DNA of 64,000 bases from Actinomycetota bacterium (GCA_947455705.1 CANGPO010000005.1:1-64000), one strand, 5' to 3'; counted from the first letter of the stretch, positions 25,266 through 34,133 are shown. A program made the numbers and translations. The notes: generated by a model not told the origin, from the sequence alone.

Positions 25266-26952
25266 GGGGACGGACATCGCGAAGTTGCTCCAACAAGTCC
25301 GCGATGAACATGGTGAAGATGCCAAGATTGTTCGTGCTGAGCGCGTGCGCACGGGTGGCCTTGGTGGCTTCTTCTCCCGTGAACACTTCGAACTTGCGAT
25401 CGAGATCGATCCGGATGAGCACGTCGCTGATTCTGTTGCTGATGTGATGCGGCCGGCTACGCCAGAACTGAGCGCGGAGCCGCCGGCGCGGGCAACCATG
25501 AATAGCGCACCCAAGGGTGATGCGGACGAAGCTGCTTCTGAGTCAGCACCAGATCTGTTCGGTGCGGTCATGAACAGCGAGTTCCGTCGTTCGGTGACGG
25601 CCAAGAAGGCTCCGACGTTGATTCCCGATGACGCCACCGAGCTCAGTTCGCCCGTCGACGCTCTGGTGAGCAGTTCACCGAGCCTGGAAGACACCTTCAC
25701 GTCTTCTGTGTCGCCAACCGAGACAACAACTGAGGCGACCCGCTCGGATGTTAACCAGCGGCCAGCCGCGGCCGGACGACGAACCGTTCGTGAGTTCACG
25801 CCCACCAAGCTGTCGACGACCGACAACTCGTCATCGACGTCGGTGGGGTCGGTCGATGTTGCCGTTGCCGAACAATCGACCCCGATGATCACGCCGGACG
25901 TGGCGCAGCAAATCCTGGCGGCGGCAGCTGCCGCGGTAGCTGCTGCGGAAGCTACGACTCGCTCGATCGACTCGCCGTTACCTCTGCCTACGGACACGCC
26001 CAATGCCGTCACGAACAAGCGGACCGTGACGGCCCACGTACCGAAACTCGAAGCGACGTCAATCGCGGCTTCTGCCACATCGGTTGAGACGATTGAGGAA
26101 TCACCCGAGTTACAGGAGATCAGCGTCGGCCGACATTCCAAAGGAAATCCGATCGTGGCAGCCGCGCAGGCTCACATGGGCAGTGATCGCGAATCCCTTC
26201 AGCGTCCGTTCCTAGGCCTTGCTACGTCCAGCACCGTGGACTCGCTAAGGGCAGCGTCATCGGGCGCACTGGACTCGGTCATGGGGCTCACAGGTGACGG
26301 AACCACACTGGGAACGTGGCTTGCCCTGGAGGACGGTGCGAACGTCGATCACCTACCGTGGCCGCCGCGTCGGCCTGGCGAAGTTCTGGTTCTTGTCGGA
26401 GATGCTGTGGCGGCTTTGCACGCAGCGCGGGACATTGCGCGCCATACCAGACTCGGCTCTGGATCGGTCTTTGTCGTTGCTCCAGATCTACTTCCTGAGC
26501 TTTCCGAAGAGCGGCGCATCGCGAATCCGGCGCATGCTCGCCAACGTCGCGCGGAGCTGTCGCAAGCGGCGAGCGCGAGCATCATCGTTATCGATGCACC
26601 GTTGACGATGGCGGGCGATCCATTGGCCGCCGAGTGGGTTCGCGACATGATGCACGCACTTTCTGCGACGGCAGTGTGGGCCGTTGTTGACGCGACCCGG
26701 CGCCCCAAGGACGTCCGTCGATGGCTCACTGCGATCGGTGGTGCCGACGGGATCGTGGCACATGACGTTGCAGCGACCTCCGAACCGGGTGAGCTACTTC
26801 AATTGGGTGCCCCGGTTGCGTACCTAGATGGAGTCCACGCGACGGCCGGTGCCTGGCATGCGGCACATGCCCATGCGATGTCACTTGATCGTGCTGCGTC
26901 GGCTCAGTCCGTGACATATGGCCGCGATCTAAGCGAGCGTGCGTCGTCGTGA
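25243..26952 (+). CDS. flhF: FlhF-like protein lacking GTPase motifs
   Basis: A 569-residue protein at the flhF position. The N-terminal 45 residues match FlhF (LLQQVRDEHGEDAKIVRAE, then GGLGGFF). A variable, Ala/Thr-rich linker of about 300 residues follows. The last 200 residues have the layout of the SRP-type NG domain but no GTPase motifs: the P-loop position reads VLVGDAVAALHAA, the DTAG position IVIDAPLTM, and the TKxD position VAHDVAA. The closing LGAPVAYLDG still resembles FlhF. It may place or count flagella without GTP switching. The start is TTG with an AGGGGAG ribosome binding site, overlapping flhA. Confidence 0.8.
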   Translation: MPTHRLLEGTDIAKLLQQVRDEHGEDAKIVRAERVRTGGLGGFFSREHFELAIEIDPDEHVADSVADVMRPATPELSAEPPARATMNSAPKGDADEAASESAPDLFGAVMNSEFRRSVTAKKAPTLIPDDATELSSPVDALVSSSPSLEDTFTSSVSPTETTTEATRSDVNQRPAAAGRRTVREFTPTKLSTTDNSSSTSVGSVDVAVAEQSTPMITPDVAQQILAAAAAAVAAAEATTRSIDSPLPLPTDTPNAVTNKRTVTAHVPKLEATSIAASATSVETIEESPELQEISVGRHSKGNPIVAAAQAHMGSDRESLQRPFLGLATSSTVDSLRAASSGALDSVMGLTGDGTTLGTWLALEDGANVDHLPWPPRRPGEVLVLVGDAVAALHAARDIARHTRLGSGSVFVVAPDLLPELSEERRIANPAHARQRRAELSQAASASIIVIDAPLTMAGDPLAAEWVRDMMHALSATAVWAVVDATRRPKDVRRWLTAIGGADGIVAHDVAATSEPGELLQLGAPVAYLDGVHATAGAWHAAHAHAMSLDRAASAQSVTYGRDLSERASS

Positions 26953-27227
26953 TGAAGATTGTTTCAATGCCTGGCGTAGTGGTCGCCCTGCTCATTAGTG
27001 CACCTGCGCTCATGAGCGCGTGGAATTCCAGTTCCGTCGATCTGGTACCCGTGATGCTTACCTTTGTCATCACTGCGGTAGTGGCCTCATTGGGCTTTCA
27101 GGCCCTTCAATCATTGATCAATGGTTACCGACGATCCGCATTGGTTCGTGCGCAGCAAAAGCGTCAGTTAGAGCATGCTGCGCGGCTCGAGGCCGAGCGC
27201 GAACGCCGAATGAACGCCTCGCACTAG
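26952..27227 (+). CDS. Small membrane protein of unknown function
   Basis: I do not recognise this 91-residue protein. Two hydrophobic segments (VVVALLISAPALMSAW and LVPVMLTFVITAVVASLGFQAL) are followed by a charged cytoplasmic tail predicted to be helical (LEHAARLEAERERR). The ATG overlaps the flhF stop codon, so it is translated with the flagellar operon and is probably its last gene. A role in motor or receptor assembly is possible only by position. Confidence 0.7.
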   Translation: MKIVSMPGVVVALLISAPALMSAWNSSSVDLVPVMLTFVITAVVASLGFQALQSLINGYRRSALVRAQQKRQLEHAARLEAERERRMNASH

Positions 27228-27275
27228 TTGCTTGCCGGCCAGACGAATCGATCGAAATCCCATGCGTCAGTCGTC

Positions 27276-27303
27276 CTAAGAACGTCGTGGCTGGTGCCGA
27301 TAG
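27276..27303 (+). promoter_or_regulatory. Sigma-28-like promoter of the che operon
   Basis: The sequence is CTAAG, 15 bases, GCCGATAG, ending 27 bases before the cheA start codon. It is one of the best matches in the window to the classical TAAA-N15-GCCGATAA promoter. Confidence 0.75.
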
Positions 27304-27330
27304 GGGCTTCATCGCCGACAGGAGGCCCCA

Positions 27331-29703
27331 GTGTTTGAAGTGGATGAGGTAATCGCTGAGTTTCTCGTTGAATCACACGAGAATCTTGATCAGCTAGACC
27401 GTGACTTGGTCGCCCTTGAGCGCGAGCCGGGCAATCGTGACCTCGTCGCGAGTATTTTTCGGACGATTCACACGATCAAGGGAACGTGTGGCTTTCTTGC
27501 CTTCCATCAATTGGAAGCAGTGACCCATGCGGGCGAAAACCTCCTGGCTCGAATTCGTGACGGCCGCCTTGAACTCGATGCGGATCGCGCCAACGTCCTA
27601 CTTGAAATGGTCGACGTGGTGCGCGGGCTCCTCGGTGAAATCGAAGCAAGCGGTGCAGAAGGTGAACACGATCACTCCGCGTTGGTGGCTCGAATCACGG
27701 CATCGATGGAGCCGAGTCCTTCCGTTTCCGATCCCGCAGTTGCGGCGGATGTGGCCGGGGGCGGCGACGTCGCGAATCAAACCGTCGAGTCGGACGTTGA
27801 GTCGGACGTTGAGGCGGAGGTTGAACCAGAGGTTGTGGTAACCGTCGACGAAGCGGCGCGCGCTTCCGAGTCACCTGTCGATGTTGTAGATGCAGAGCCG
27901 ACCGACGGAGCTGACGATCATGATGCGGGCAAGCACGACGGTGATGGGCGGCGCTCGGTGGCCGATGCGACTCTGCGCGTTGACGTGGACTTACTTGACA
28001 CTCTGATGCGCCTTGTCGGTGAACTGGTTCTGACTCGCAATCAGCTCCTCACCAACTCAAGTCAGATGGACGCCGGCATGATTCGTGCCACCCAGCGGCT
28101 GAACCTCATCGCCAGTGAATTGCAAGAGGGCGTCATGAAGACGCGGATGCAACCGATCGACAATGTGTGGAGCAAACTCCCACGCGTCGTTCGAGACCTA
28201 GGCCAGCAGTGTGGGCGCGAAGTGCGTCTTGAAATGGTCGGTCGTGACACGGAACTCGATAAGACGATCCTGGAAGCCGTCAAAGATCCGTTGACTCACG
28301 TCGTGCGCAACGCGGTAGACCACGGCATTGAAACTCCGGAAGAACGTCTTGCGGCGGGTAAATCGCGAGAAGGAACGTTGACGCTGCGAGCCTTCCACGA
28401 AGGTGGACAAGTCAACATCGAAATCAGCGATGACGGTGCCGGCATCGATGCAGATCGGATTCTTAGCAAAGCCCTCGAGCGTGGTGTGATCACGCGCGAA
28501 GCTGCGGACAGGCTCACCGAACGCGAAATTCTTCACCTGATCTTTGCCCCCGGCTTCAGCACGAAGGAAGCAGTCAGCAACGTGAGTGGCCGCGGTGTGG
28601 GCATGGACGTCGTCAAGACAAATATCGAAAACATCGGCGGTATCGTCGATATCAGCACTGAGCTGGGCCACGGCACGACGATTCGGATGAAGATCCCGTT
28701 GACGTTGGCGATCATCCCAACCGTCACCATCGAGTCTGGCGGCGAACGGTTTGCGATCCCGCAGATCTCGTTGATCGAGTTGGTATCGCTCAACGATGAA
28801 CAAGGCTCGGCGCGGATCGAGTACCTATCGGGTGCGCCGGTATACCGGCTTCGAGGAAATCTGCTGCCGTTGATTTTCTTCAACGAACTGTTGTCGTTGG
28901 AGGATCGCCTCTCTGAAGGACGAACCATTGCGGTGCTCCAGGCCGACGGACAGCAGTTTGGCCTGGTCGTCGACGAGGTGGTCAACACCGAAGAAATCGT
29001 GGTTAAGCCGTTGTCTCAGCAGCTGAAGCGGATTTCGATCTACTCAGGCGCAACGATTCTTGGTGATGGACGAGTTGCTTTGATCCTCGACGTTCTGGCA
29101 CTTGCCAACATGTCCGGGGTTTTGGCCGGCGATCGGGCCGCACTTGATCAGGGTGCGGCGGATGCAGACGTTGATGCAGATGATCAAGCACATCTTCTGG
29201 TTCGCCTTGGTGCGGAACGACGCATGGCAATCCCGCTCGGTGATGTGACCCGGCTTGAGGAGTTCCGTTCAGCATCCGTTGAACATGCTGGTCGTCGCCA
29301 AGCAGTTCAATACCGAGGCCAGATTCTTCCGTTGATTCGGCTGGCAGAGGTATTTGGCGCAATGTCTATGCCTGACAGCGAGGACACGATGCATGTCGTG
29401 GTTCACACCATTCGTGGGAAGACGATCGGGCTTGTCGTAGACGAGATCCTCGATATAACGACAGGGCCAATGGGCGCACGTGAGGAGTCCACGCAGATGG
29501 GCCTGAGCGGGTCAGTGGTTGTGCAAGATCGGATCACCGAACTGTTGAAGGTGGCCGAGGCAGTAGCCCTAGCTGACCCGTCACTTGCGGATCTGTTTGA
29601 TGAGCCGGAGCCAGTCGTTGATGACTTTCCTGAACTTCCAGAAGTTCCACCGGTGGGCCATGGCCATGGTCGACGTCGATCCAGTCACTACTCGGGGGTG
29701 TGA
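27331..29703 (+). CDS. cheA: Chemotaxis histidine kinase CheA with extra CheW-like domain
   Basis: A 790-residue kinase that passes phosphate to CheY and CheB. Domains in order: P1/Hpt with the phospho-histidine in RTIHTIKGTCG (near residue 49); an acidic linker of about 100 residues with repeats such as ESDVESDVEAEVE in place of a P2 domain; P3 dimerisation helices from about 210; P4 ATPase with N box VVRNAVDHGIE, G1 DDGAGID and G2 GRGVGMDVVK; the P5 CheW-like domain; and a second CheW-like domain from about 610 to 740 (RMAIPLGDVTRLEEF, then GLVVDEILDI). The start is GTG after AGGAGGCCCCA. Confidence 0.96.
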   Translation: MFEVDEVIAEFLVESHENLDQLDRDLVALEREPGNRDLVASIFRTIHTIKGTCGFLAFHQLEAVTHAGENLLARIRDGRLELDADRANVLLEMVDVVRGLLGEIEASGAEGEHDHSALVARITASMEPSPSVSDPAVAADVAGGGDVANQTVESDVESDVEAEVEPEVVVTVDEAARASESPVDVVDAEPTDGADDHDAGKHDGDGRRSVADATLRVDVDLLDTLMRLVGELVLTRNQLLTNSSQMDAGMIRATQRLNLIASELQEGVMKTRMQPIDNVWSKLPRVVRDLGQQCGREVRLEMVGRDTELDKTILEAVKDPLTHVVRNAVDHGIETPEERLAAGKSREGTLTLRAFHEGGQVNIEISDDGAGIDADRILSKALERGVITREAADRLTEREILHLIFAPGFSTKEAVSNVSGRGVGMDVVKTNIENIGGIVDISTELGHGTTIRMKIPLTLAIIPTVTIESGGERFAIPQISLIELVSLNDEQGSARIEYLSGAPVYRLRGNLLPLIFFNELLSLEDRLSEGRTIAVLQADGQQFGLVVDEVVNTEEIVVKPLSQQLKRISIYSGATILGDGRVALILDVLALANMSGVLAGDRAALDQGAADADVDADDQAHLLVRLGAERRMAIPLGDVTRLEEFRSASVEHAGRRQAVQYRGQILPLIRLAEVFGAMSMPDSEDTMHVVVHTIRGKTIGLVVDEILDITTGPMGAREESTQMGLSGSVVVQDRITELLKVAEAVALADPSLADLFDEPEPVVDDFPELPEVPPVGHGHGRRRSSHYSGV

Positions 29704-30134
29704 CCGTGCTTCAGTACGCGACTTTCAAAATTGGTGAGAACACGTTCGGCGTTGATGTGCGGGTAGTGCAGGAAGTGCTTCGGCCACACCCGATAACGCG
29801 TGTGCCACTTGCTCCAGCGTCTATAGCTGGGCTGATCAATCTTCGAGGACAGGTAGTGACGGCCGTTGACATGCGTCAGCGATTAGGACTGCCGCCGAAC
29901 ACCGGTGAACGCGAGTCGATGAACGTAGTGGCGCGCGTCGGCGATGCTGTCGTCTCACTTCTTGTGGACTCCATCGGCGATGTCATCGAGGTCGACGATT
30001 CTGACTTCGAGTCACCGCCGGAGACGTTGTCCGGACCTGCTCGTGGCCTTGTACTCGGCGCGTTCAAATTGGACTCAACGCTACTTCTTGCACTTGATGT
30101 CGTTCGTGTCGCCGATATCGACGTCGCGGCCTAG
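29700..30134 (+). CDS. cheW: Chemotaxis coupling protein CheW
   Basis: A 144-residue single CheW domain that links receptors to CheA. Conserved features are FGVDVRVVQEVLRPHPITRVP, GLINLRGQVVTAVDMRQRLG and VVSLLVDSIGDVIEVD. The start is GTG overlapping the cheA stop. The cheY gene follows after 13 bases. Confidence 0.96.
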   Translation: MTVLQYATFKIGENTFGVDVRVVQEVLRPHPITRVPLAPASIAGLINLRGQVVTAVDMRQRLGLPPNTGERESMNVVARVGDAVVSLLVDSIGDVIEVDDSDFESPPETLSGPARGLVLGAFKLDSTLLLALDVVRVADIDVAA

Positions 30135-30147
30135 GAGAGGAATTACT

Positions 30148-30531
30148 GTGCACGCACTCGTTGTAGACGACTCTCGCGCAATGCGCTCGATCCTGACTCG
30201 CATTTTGGGTGAGGCCGGTTTTGACACCGTGTCCCAGGCTGGTGATGGCCAAGAGGCACTTGATCTGCTTGCTGCTTCGTCGGGCCTGCCCGACATTGCC
30301 CTTGTTGACTGGAACATGCCGGTGATGGATGGGCTCACCTTTGTCAGCGAATGTCGCTCCAATCCCGAATACCGCCGAATGACGTTGATGATGGTGACGA
30401 CGGAAAGTGAGCAGGGGCAGATCGTACGTGCCCTGGCAGCGGGCGCACATGAATATGTGATCAAGCCGTTTACGGCGGATGCGATCGTCGACAAGTTGGA
30501 GATCCTCGGTATCACAGCGACGCAGGTGTGA
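30148..30531 (+). CDS. cheY: Chemotaxis response regulator CheY
   Basis: A 127-residue single receiver domain with no output. It has the acid pair in ALVVDDSRAM, the phospho-acceptor aspartate in LVDWNMPVMDG, the switch threonine in MVTTES and the lysine in YVIKPF. It should bind the motor switch when phosphorylated by CheA. The start is the GTG preceded by TAGGAGAGG; the tracked frame begins 68 codons earlier inside cheW and is wrong. A second cheY lies 2.5 kb downstream. Confidence 0.95.
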   Translation: MHALVVDDSRAMRSILTRILGEAGFDTVSQAGDGQEALDLLAASSGLPDIALVDWNMPVMDGLTFVSECRSNPEYRRMTLMMVTTESEQGQIVRALAAGAHEYVIKPFTADAIVDKLEILGITATQV

Positions 30532-30532
30532 C

Positions 30533-31654
30533 GTGCCTGCAGTCAAAGTTCTCGTCGTCGATGACTCGGCGGTCATTCGTCGCCTCGTCACGACCGTGTT
30601 GGAGGGTGACCCGGACATTCACGTGTTAGGGACCGCGAACAACGGTGCAGTTGCGTTGGAGCGGATCGCCGATCTCCATCCTGACCTTGTGACTCTCGAC
30701 GTGGAAATGCCGGTGATGGATGGGCTTACCGCCTTGCGTGAGATCCGTCGTCGATGGCCAACCCTTCCCGTCATTATGTTTTCCACGCTGACGGAACGCG
30801 GCGCAGCGGCCACCATCGATGCTCTCGTATCTGGTGCTTCGGATTACGTCACCAAGCCCTCCAATGTCGGCAGTTTCGCTGCTGGAGTCGAGGCGGTAAA
30901 GACCCAGCTAGTTCCCAAGATCAAAGCTCTTTGCCATCGCACGCTAACGCCTGCCGGTGCTCGCGCTACCGCGCCAGCAACGAGGCCTGCGACGACATCG
31001 ACGACTCCGGTTGCTCGGTCGGCGGGAGTGACGTTGGCGAGCCGGTCCGCTCGAAGCCACCGGCCGGAGATCCTCGTGATCGGCGCGTCAACGGGTGGAC
31101 CAGATGCACTGTGCACGGTTCTTCGAGAGCTGCCGGCGAACTTCCCTATTCCGATTGCCATCGTTCAACATATGCCGCCACTGTTCACAAAAATGTTCGC
31201 TGATCGGCTCGATCGCATCTCGGGTCTGAGTGTTGCCGAGTCGGTTGGTGGTGAGGAGTTACGGCCCGGAACGGTATTTGTTGCACCGGGAGACCATCAC
31301 CTCGAACTCCGACGTGAGGGCGGCATCGTCAAGACTGCGCTTTCGAGCGCGCCACCGGAAAACTACTGCAGACCGGCGGTTGATGTTCTATTCCGTTCTG
31401 CCGCAGCCCTTTACAACGGTGGAGTACTCGCCTGTGTGCTCACTGGCATGGGGCATGACGGTGGTGTTGGCTCGAAGGCAATCGTCGCCGCCGGAGGCAC
31501 TGTGATTGTGCAAGACGAACGAACATCCGTCGTGTGGGGTATGCCAGGCACCGTGGCGAATGCAGGTTCCGCGGCTGCAGTTCTTCCCCTTGATCGCATC
31601 GCTGACGCCCTCACACAGGCGGCACGCTCAAACGCATTGGTAGGTACCCCATGA
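30533..31654 (+). CDS. cheB: Chemotaxis methylesterase/response regulator CheB
   Basis: A 373-residue receptor methylesterase. An N-terminal receiver (KVLVVDDSAVIRRLV, VTLDVEMPVMDGLTAL, YVTKPS) is joined by a Pro/Thr/Ala-rich linker to the catalytic domain. The serine is in IGASTGGPDAL, the histidine in IVQHMPPLFTKMFADRL, and the aspartate in TGMGHDGGVGSKA. The start is GTG one base after the cheY stop; the tracked frame starts 18 codons too early. The stop overlaps the cheR start by 4 bases. Confidence 0.96.
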   Translation: MPAVKVLVVDDSAVIRRLVTTVLEGDPDIHVLGTANNGAVALERIADLHPDLVTLDVEMPVMDGLTALREIRRRWPTLPVIMFSTLTERGAAATIDALVSGASDYVTKPSNVGSFAAGVEAVKTQLVPKIKALCHRTLTPAGARATAPATRPATTSTTPVARSAGVTLASRSARSHRPEILVIGASTGGPDALCTVLRELPANFPIPIAIVQHMPPLFTKMFADRLDRISGLSVAESVGGEELRPGTVFVAPGDHHLELRREGGIVKTALSSAPPENYCRPAVDVLFRSAAALYNGGVLACVLTGMGHDGGVGSKAIVAAGGTVIVQDERTSVVWGMPGTVANAGSAAAVLPLDRIADALTQAARSNALVGTP

Positions 31655-32469
31655 GCATCTCGGCCACTGACTTTAACTTTGTCCGCGATCTGGCACTTAC
31701 CAAGGCGGCCATCGTTCTGGAGCCAGGTAAGGAGTACCTCGTTGAGTCGAGGCTCACGCCTATTGCTCGCCAGATAGGTGTGCAGGATGCGTCGGCTTTG
31801 GTGCAACGGTTACGACGTGGCGGAGAGGCGCAGCTCCAAGCACAAGTTGTAGACGCTCTGACTACGAATGAGACGTCGTGGTTTCGTGATCGGCACCCCT
31901 TCGATGCACTAGGCAAGTTCATGATTCCCGAACTCGTGGAAGCGCGTCGCGCCACTCGAACAATCTCAATTTGGTCGGCCGCATGCTCAAGCGGTCAGGA
32001 GCCGTACTCGATCGCGATGACCCTCCTCGATGTTCCCGCACTTGCCGGTTGGAACATCCGAATAACGGCCACGGATCTATCGGCCGAAATGCTCGCGCGC
32101 GCGCGGGAAGGGCATTTCAGCCAACTCGAGATTAACCGGGGGCTCCCGGCCACTCACCTGGTGCGGCACTTCGAACGTGCCGGCACGGGCTGGCGAGTTA
32201 ATGAGCAACTTCGTCGCATGGTGACGTTTGAACCTCACAACCTTTTGAACGCGCCACCACTCGGTGGACCATTCGACATTGTTTTTATTCGAAATGTCCT
32301 CATCTACTTCTCTCCGGCGACGAAGAGTGAAGTACTGGCGAAAGTTCGTCGAGCGCTCCGACCCGATGGGTTCGTAGTTCTCGGTGGAGCGGAAACCTCG
32401 CTAGGAATTGATGACCAACTCGTTCGGACCGAGATCGCCCGATCCTCGGTATACCGGCTAAAGCGCTAG
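31651..32469 (+). CDS. cheR: Chemotaxis methyltransferase CheR
   Basis: A 272-residue SAM-dependent methyltransferase that adds methyl groups to receptor glutamates. The N-terminal helical domain contains YLVESRLTPIARQIG. The catalytic domain carries the SAM-binding signature WSAACSSGQEPYSIAM and the later DIVFIRNVLIYFSPATK. No C-terminal receptor-tail-binding extension is seen. The ATG overlaps the cheB stop. Confidence 0.96.
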   Translation: MSISATDFNFVRDLALTKAAIVLEPGKEYLVESRLTPIARQIGVQDASALVQRLRRGGEAQLQAQVVDALTTNETSWFRDRHPFDALGKFMIPELVEARRATRTISIWSAACSSGQEPYSIAMTLLDVPALAGWNIRITATDLSAEMLARAREGHFSQLEINRGLPATHLVRHFERAGTGWRVNEQLRRMVTFEPHNLLNAPPLGGPFDIVFIRNVLIYFSPATKSEVLAKVRRALRPDGFVVLGGAETSLGIDDQLVRTEIARSSVYRLKR

Positions 32470-32491
32470 CAAGCTGGATTAGGAGAAGCAC

Positions 32492-32980
32492 ATGAGTCAG
32501 ACCTTTGAAGCCAGCCTGGCAGGAGATCCGGCCGAGGCAATTTCGCCAGAAGAGTTGAGCGAGGCGCTAGGCGAAGTCCTGTCTTCGCTTGGCCTGGAAT
32601 CGTTTCCGATCGAGGCTAATACCGGCCAGGAGTTGGACGTCTCGGGCTCGGTGACGATTTCTGGCGAGTGGAACGGTGCAGTTCAGATGGAGCTCACCGA
32701 CGCCTCTCAGCGCGGCACAGCTGCGGCCATGTTCCTGCTTGACCCGGACGTGCTCTCGGCCGAGGAGATCGTTGACGCTGTCGGCGAGTTGGTGAACATG
32801 GTTGGTGGTGGCATCAAGGGGATGCTTCCTGAGCCAAGCCGGTTGTCACTACCAACCGTTGTACAGGGCCACGACCTTCACTTGTCGTTCCCCGGAATGG
32901 CACCAGTGCTCAGGTACGCGCGTGCAAGCGAGTCGGGCCCGATCGCGGTCACGATCTGGGCCGAGAGCAGCGATTCGTAA
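32492..32980 (+). CDS. CheX-like chemotaxis phosphatase
   Basis: A 162-residue single CheC/CheX/FliY-type domain, probably removing phosphate from CheY-P. The active-site signature E-x-x-N is present in VGELVNMVGGGIKGML, and the beta strands VSGSVTISGEWNGAVQMEL have the expected pattern. It has one such motif, like CheX, instead of the two found in CheC. It is preceded by AGGAGAAGCAC, 22 bases after cheR, and followed by a second cheY, which could be its substrate. Confidence 0.8.
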   Translation: MSQTFEASLAGDPAEAISPEELSEALGEVLSSLGLESFPIEANTGQELDVSGSVTISGEWNGAVQMELTDASQRGTAAAMFLLDPDVLSAEEIVDAVGELVNMVGGGIKGMLPEPSRLSLPTVVQGHDLHLSFPGMAPVLRYARASESGPIAVTIWAESSDS

Positions 32981-33035
32981 CCGACCACCGTTGTAATGAA
33001 TTCAATTCCGTACAAAGCAGACGAGGACATGGACA

Positions 33036-33398
33036 ATGCACATCCTGGTTGTTGATGACAGCAAGGTGATGCGCAGCATCGTTACCCGCACGCTGCGCCA
33101 AGCCGGCTTCGACAGTTACGACATTCACGAAGCCGACAACGGCCGCGCTGGACTCGACGCTGCGCTGGCACAGCCCCCGCTACTGGTGCTTTCCGACTGG
33201 AACATGCCGGAAATGAGCGGTATCGAGTTCCTCACTGGTCTGCGCGACGCAGGTTCAACCGTGCCATTCGGATTCGTCACGTCTGAGGGTTCCGATGAGA
33301 TGCGCGGCCGAGCTGAATCAGCAGGTGCATCGTTCCTCATCGCCAAACCTTTCACTGCAGACACGTTTAGGGACGCATTGTCCGAGGTGCTGTCATGA
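33036..33398 (+). CDS. Second CheY-type response regulator
   Basis: A 120-residue stand-alone receiver. Phosphorylation residues are all present: ILVVDDSKVM, the aspartate in LSDWNMPEMSG, the threonine in GFVTSEG and the lysine in LIAKPF. It differs clearly from the first CheY, so the two may have separate roles, for example motor control and phosphate sink. Its stop overlaps the next gene by 4 bases. Confidence 0.92.
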   Translation: MHILVVDDSKVMRSIVTRTLRQAGFDSYDIHEADNGRAGLDAALAQPPLLVLSDWNMPEMSGIEFLTGLRDAGSTVPFGFVTSEGSDEMRGRAESAGASFLIAKPFTADTFRDALSEVLS

Positions 33399-33880
33399 GC
33401 GTTAAGACCATTCCGGCGCCGAAGTATGTCAAGGACACACTTACCGGAATTGCGGACAAGGCGGTCGAGATCGGCAATGGTCGACCGATCGCCGTCACGT
33501 CGGATTCCGATACATACGTGGGTATTTACACCAACGACCATCTCAAGATCGGCGCGATCATGGTGCTGGATCTTCCACTTGCGGGCTGGCTGACAGCCGC
33601 ACTGTGCGTCATGCCCCCAGGTGGGGTGCAGGAGGCGGTGGAACGACGGATACTTCCAGCCACGGTCGTCGAGGCGATACCCGAGGTCTTTAACATGTCG
33701 GCAGGGATCTTCAACTATCCGGGCGGGCAGCACCTGAAGGTGTACCAAACTGTGGAGCCCGGGACCCAGCCGCCACTTGATGTGTTGGCACTTGCTAACT
33801 CGCTGGGCCGAAGGTTAGACCTGCACGTCACCGTTCCAAGTTATGGTGACGGTTACCTGTCGATCGTCCTCGCACCGTAG
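33395..33880 (+). CDS. Putative CheX-type protein next to second CheY
   Basis: A 161-residue protein I cannot assign firmly. It contains IPEVFNMSAGIFNYPGG, in which E-x-x-N followed by a small-residue turn matches the CheC/CheX phosphatase signature. The strands around GAIMVLDLPLAGWLTAALCVM resemble that fold's sheet. Overall similarity to the neighbouring CheX-like protein is low. Translation is coupled to the second cheY (4-base overlap), which supports a CheY partner. It converges on csrA with only 16 bases between. Confidence 0.6.
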   Translation: MSVKTIPAPKYVKDTLTGIADKAVEIGNGRPIAVTSDSDTYVGIYTNDHLKIGAIMVLDLPLAGWLTAALCVMPPGGVQEAVERRILPATVVEAIPEVFNMSAGIFNYPGGQHLKVYQTVEPGTQPPLDVLALANSLGRRLDLHVTVPSYGDGYLSIVLAP

Positions 33881-33896
33881 TAAGGGTGCAGGCGAA

Positions 33897-34133
33897 CTAA
33901 TCGGTCGGCTTCTGGCCAAGATGGGCAGCGAACGATGAAGCCTGTTCGGCTGACACGGTGGCCTGTCGATTAACTTCGGCAATTTGTTCGTACACCTCTT
34001 GGCGGTGCACGACAACACTTCGTGGCGCGTCAATACCAAGCCGGATGACATCTCCCCGCACTTCAAGCACGGTGATCGTGATGTCGTTTCCGATGACGAT
34101 ACTTTCGCCGGTCCGTCGGCTGAGAACTAGCAC
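33897..34133 (-). CDS. csrA: Translational regulator CsrA
   Basis: A 78-residue RNA-binding protein starting MLVLSRRTGESIVIG with the rest of the family core VLEVRGDVIRLGIDAPRSVVVHRQEVY. It would bind GGA motifs in mRNA leaders. It has a 15-residue tail beyond the usual 60-65. It starts 4 bases after the fliW stop, and FliW is known in Bacillus to sequester CsrA. The flagellin leader in this window contains matching sites. Confidence 0.96.
   Translation of the reverse strand: MLVLSRRTGESIVIGNDITITVLEVRGDVIRLGIDAPRSVVVHRQEVYEQIAEVNRQATVSAEQASSFAAHLGQKPTD

Noticed and set aside
25167-26141. 324-residue minus-strand frame opposite flhF
   Set aside because: Ser/Ala/Thr-rich antisense of the FlhF linker; no ribosome binding site or domain.
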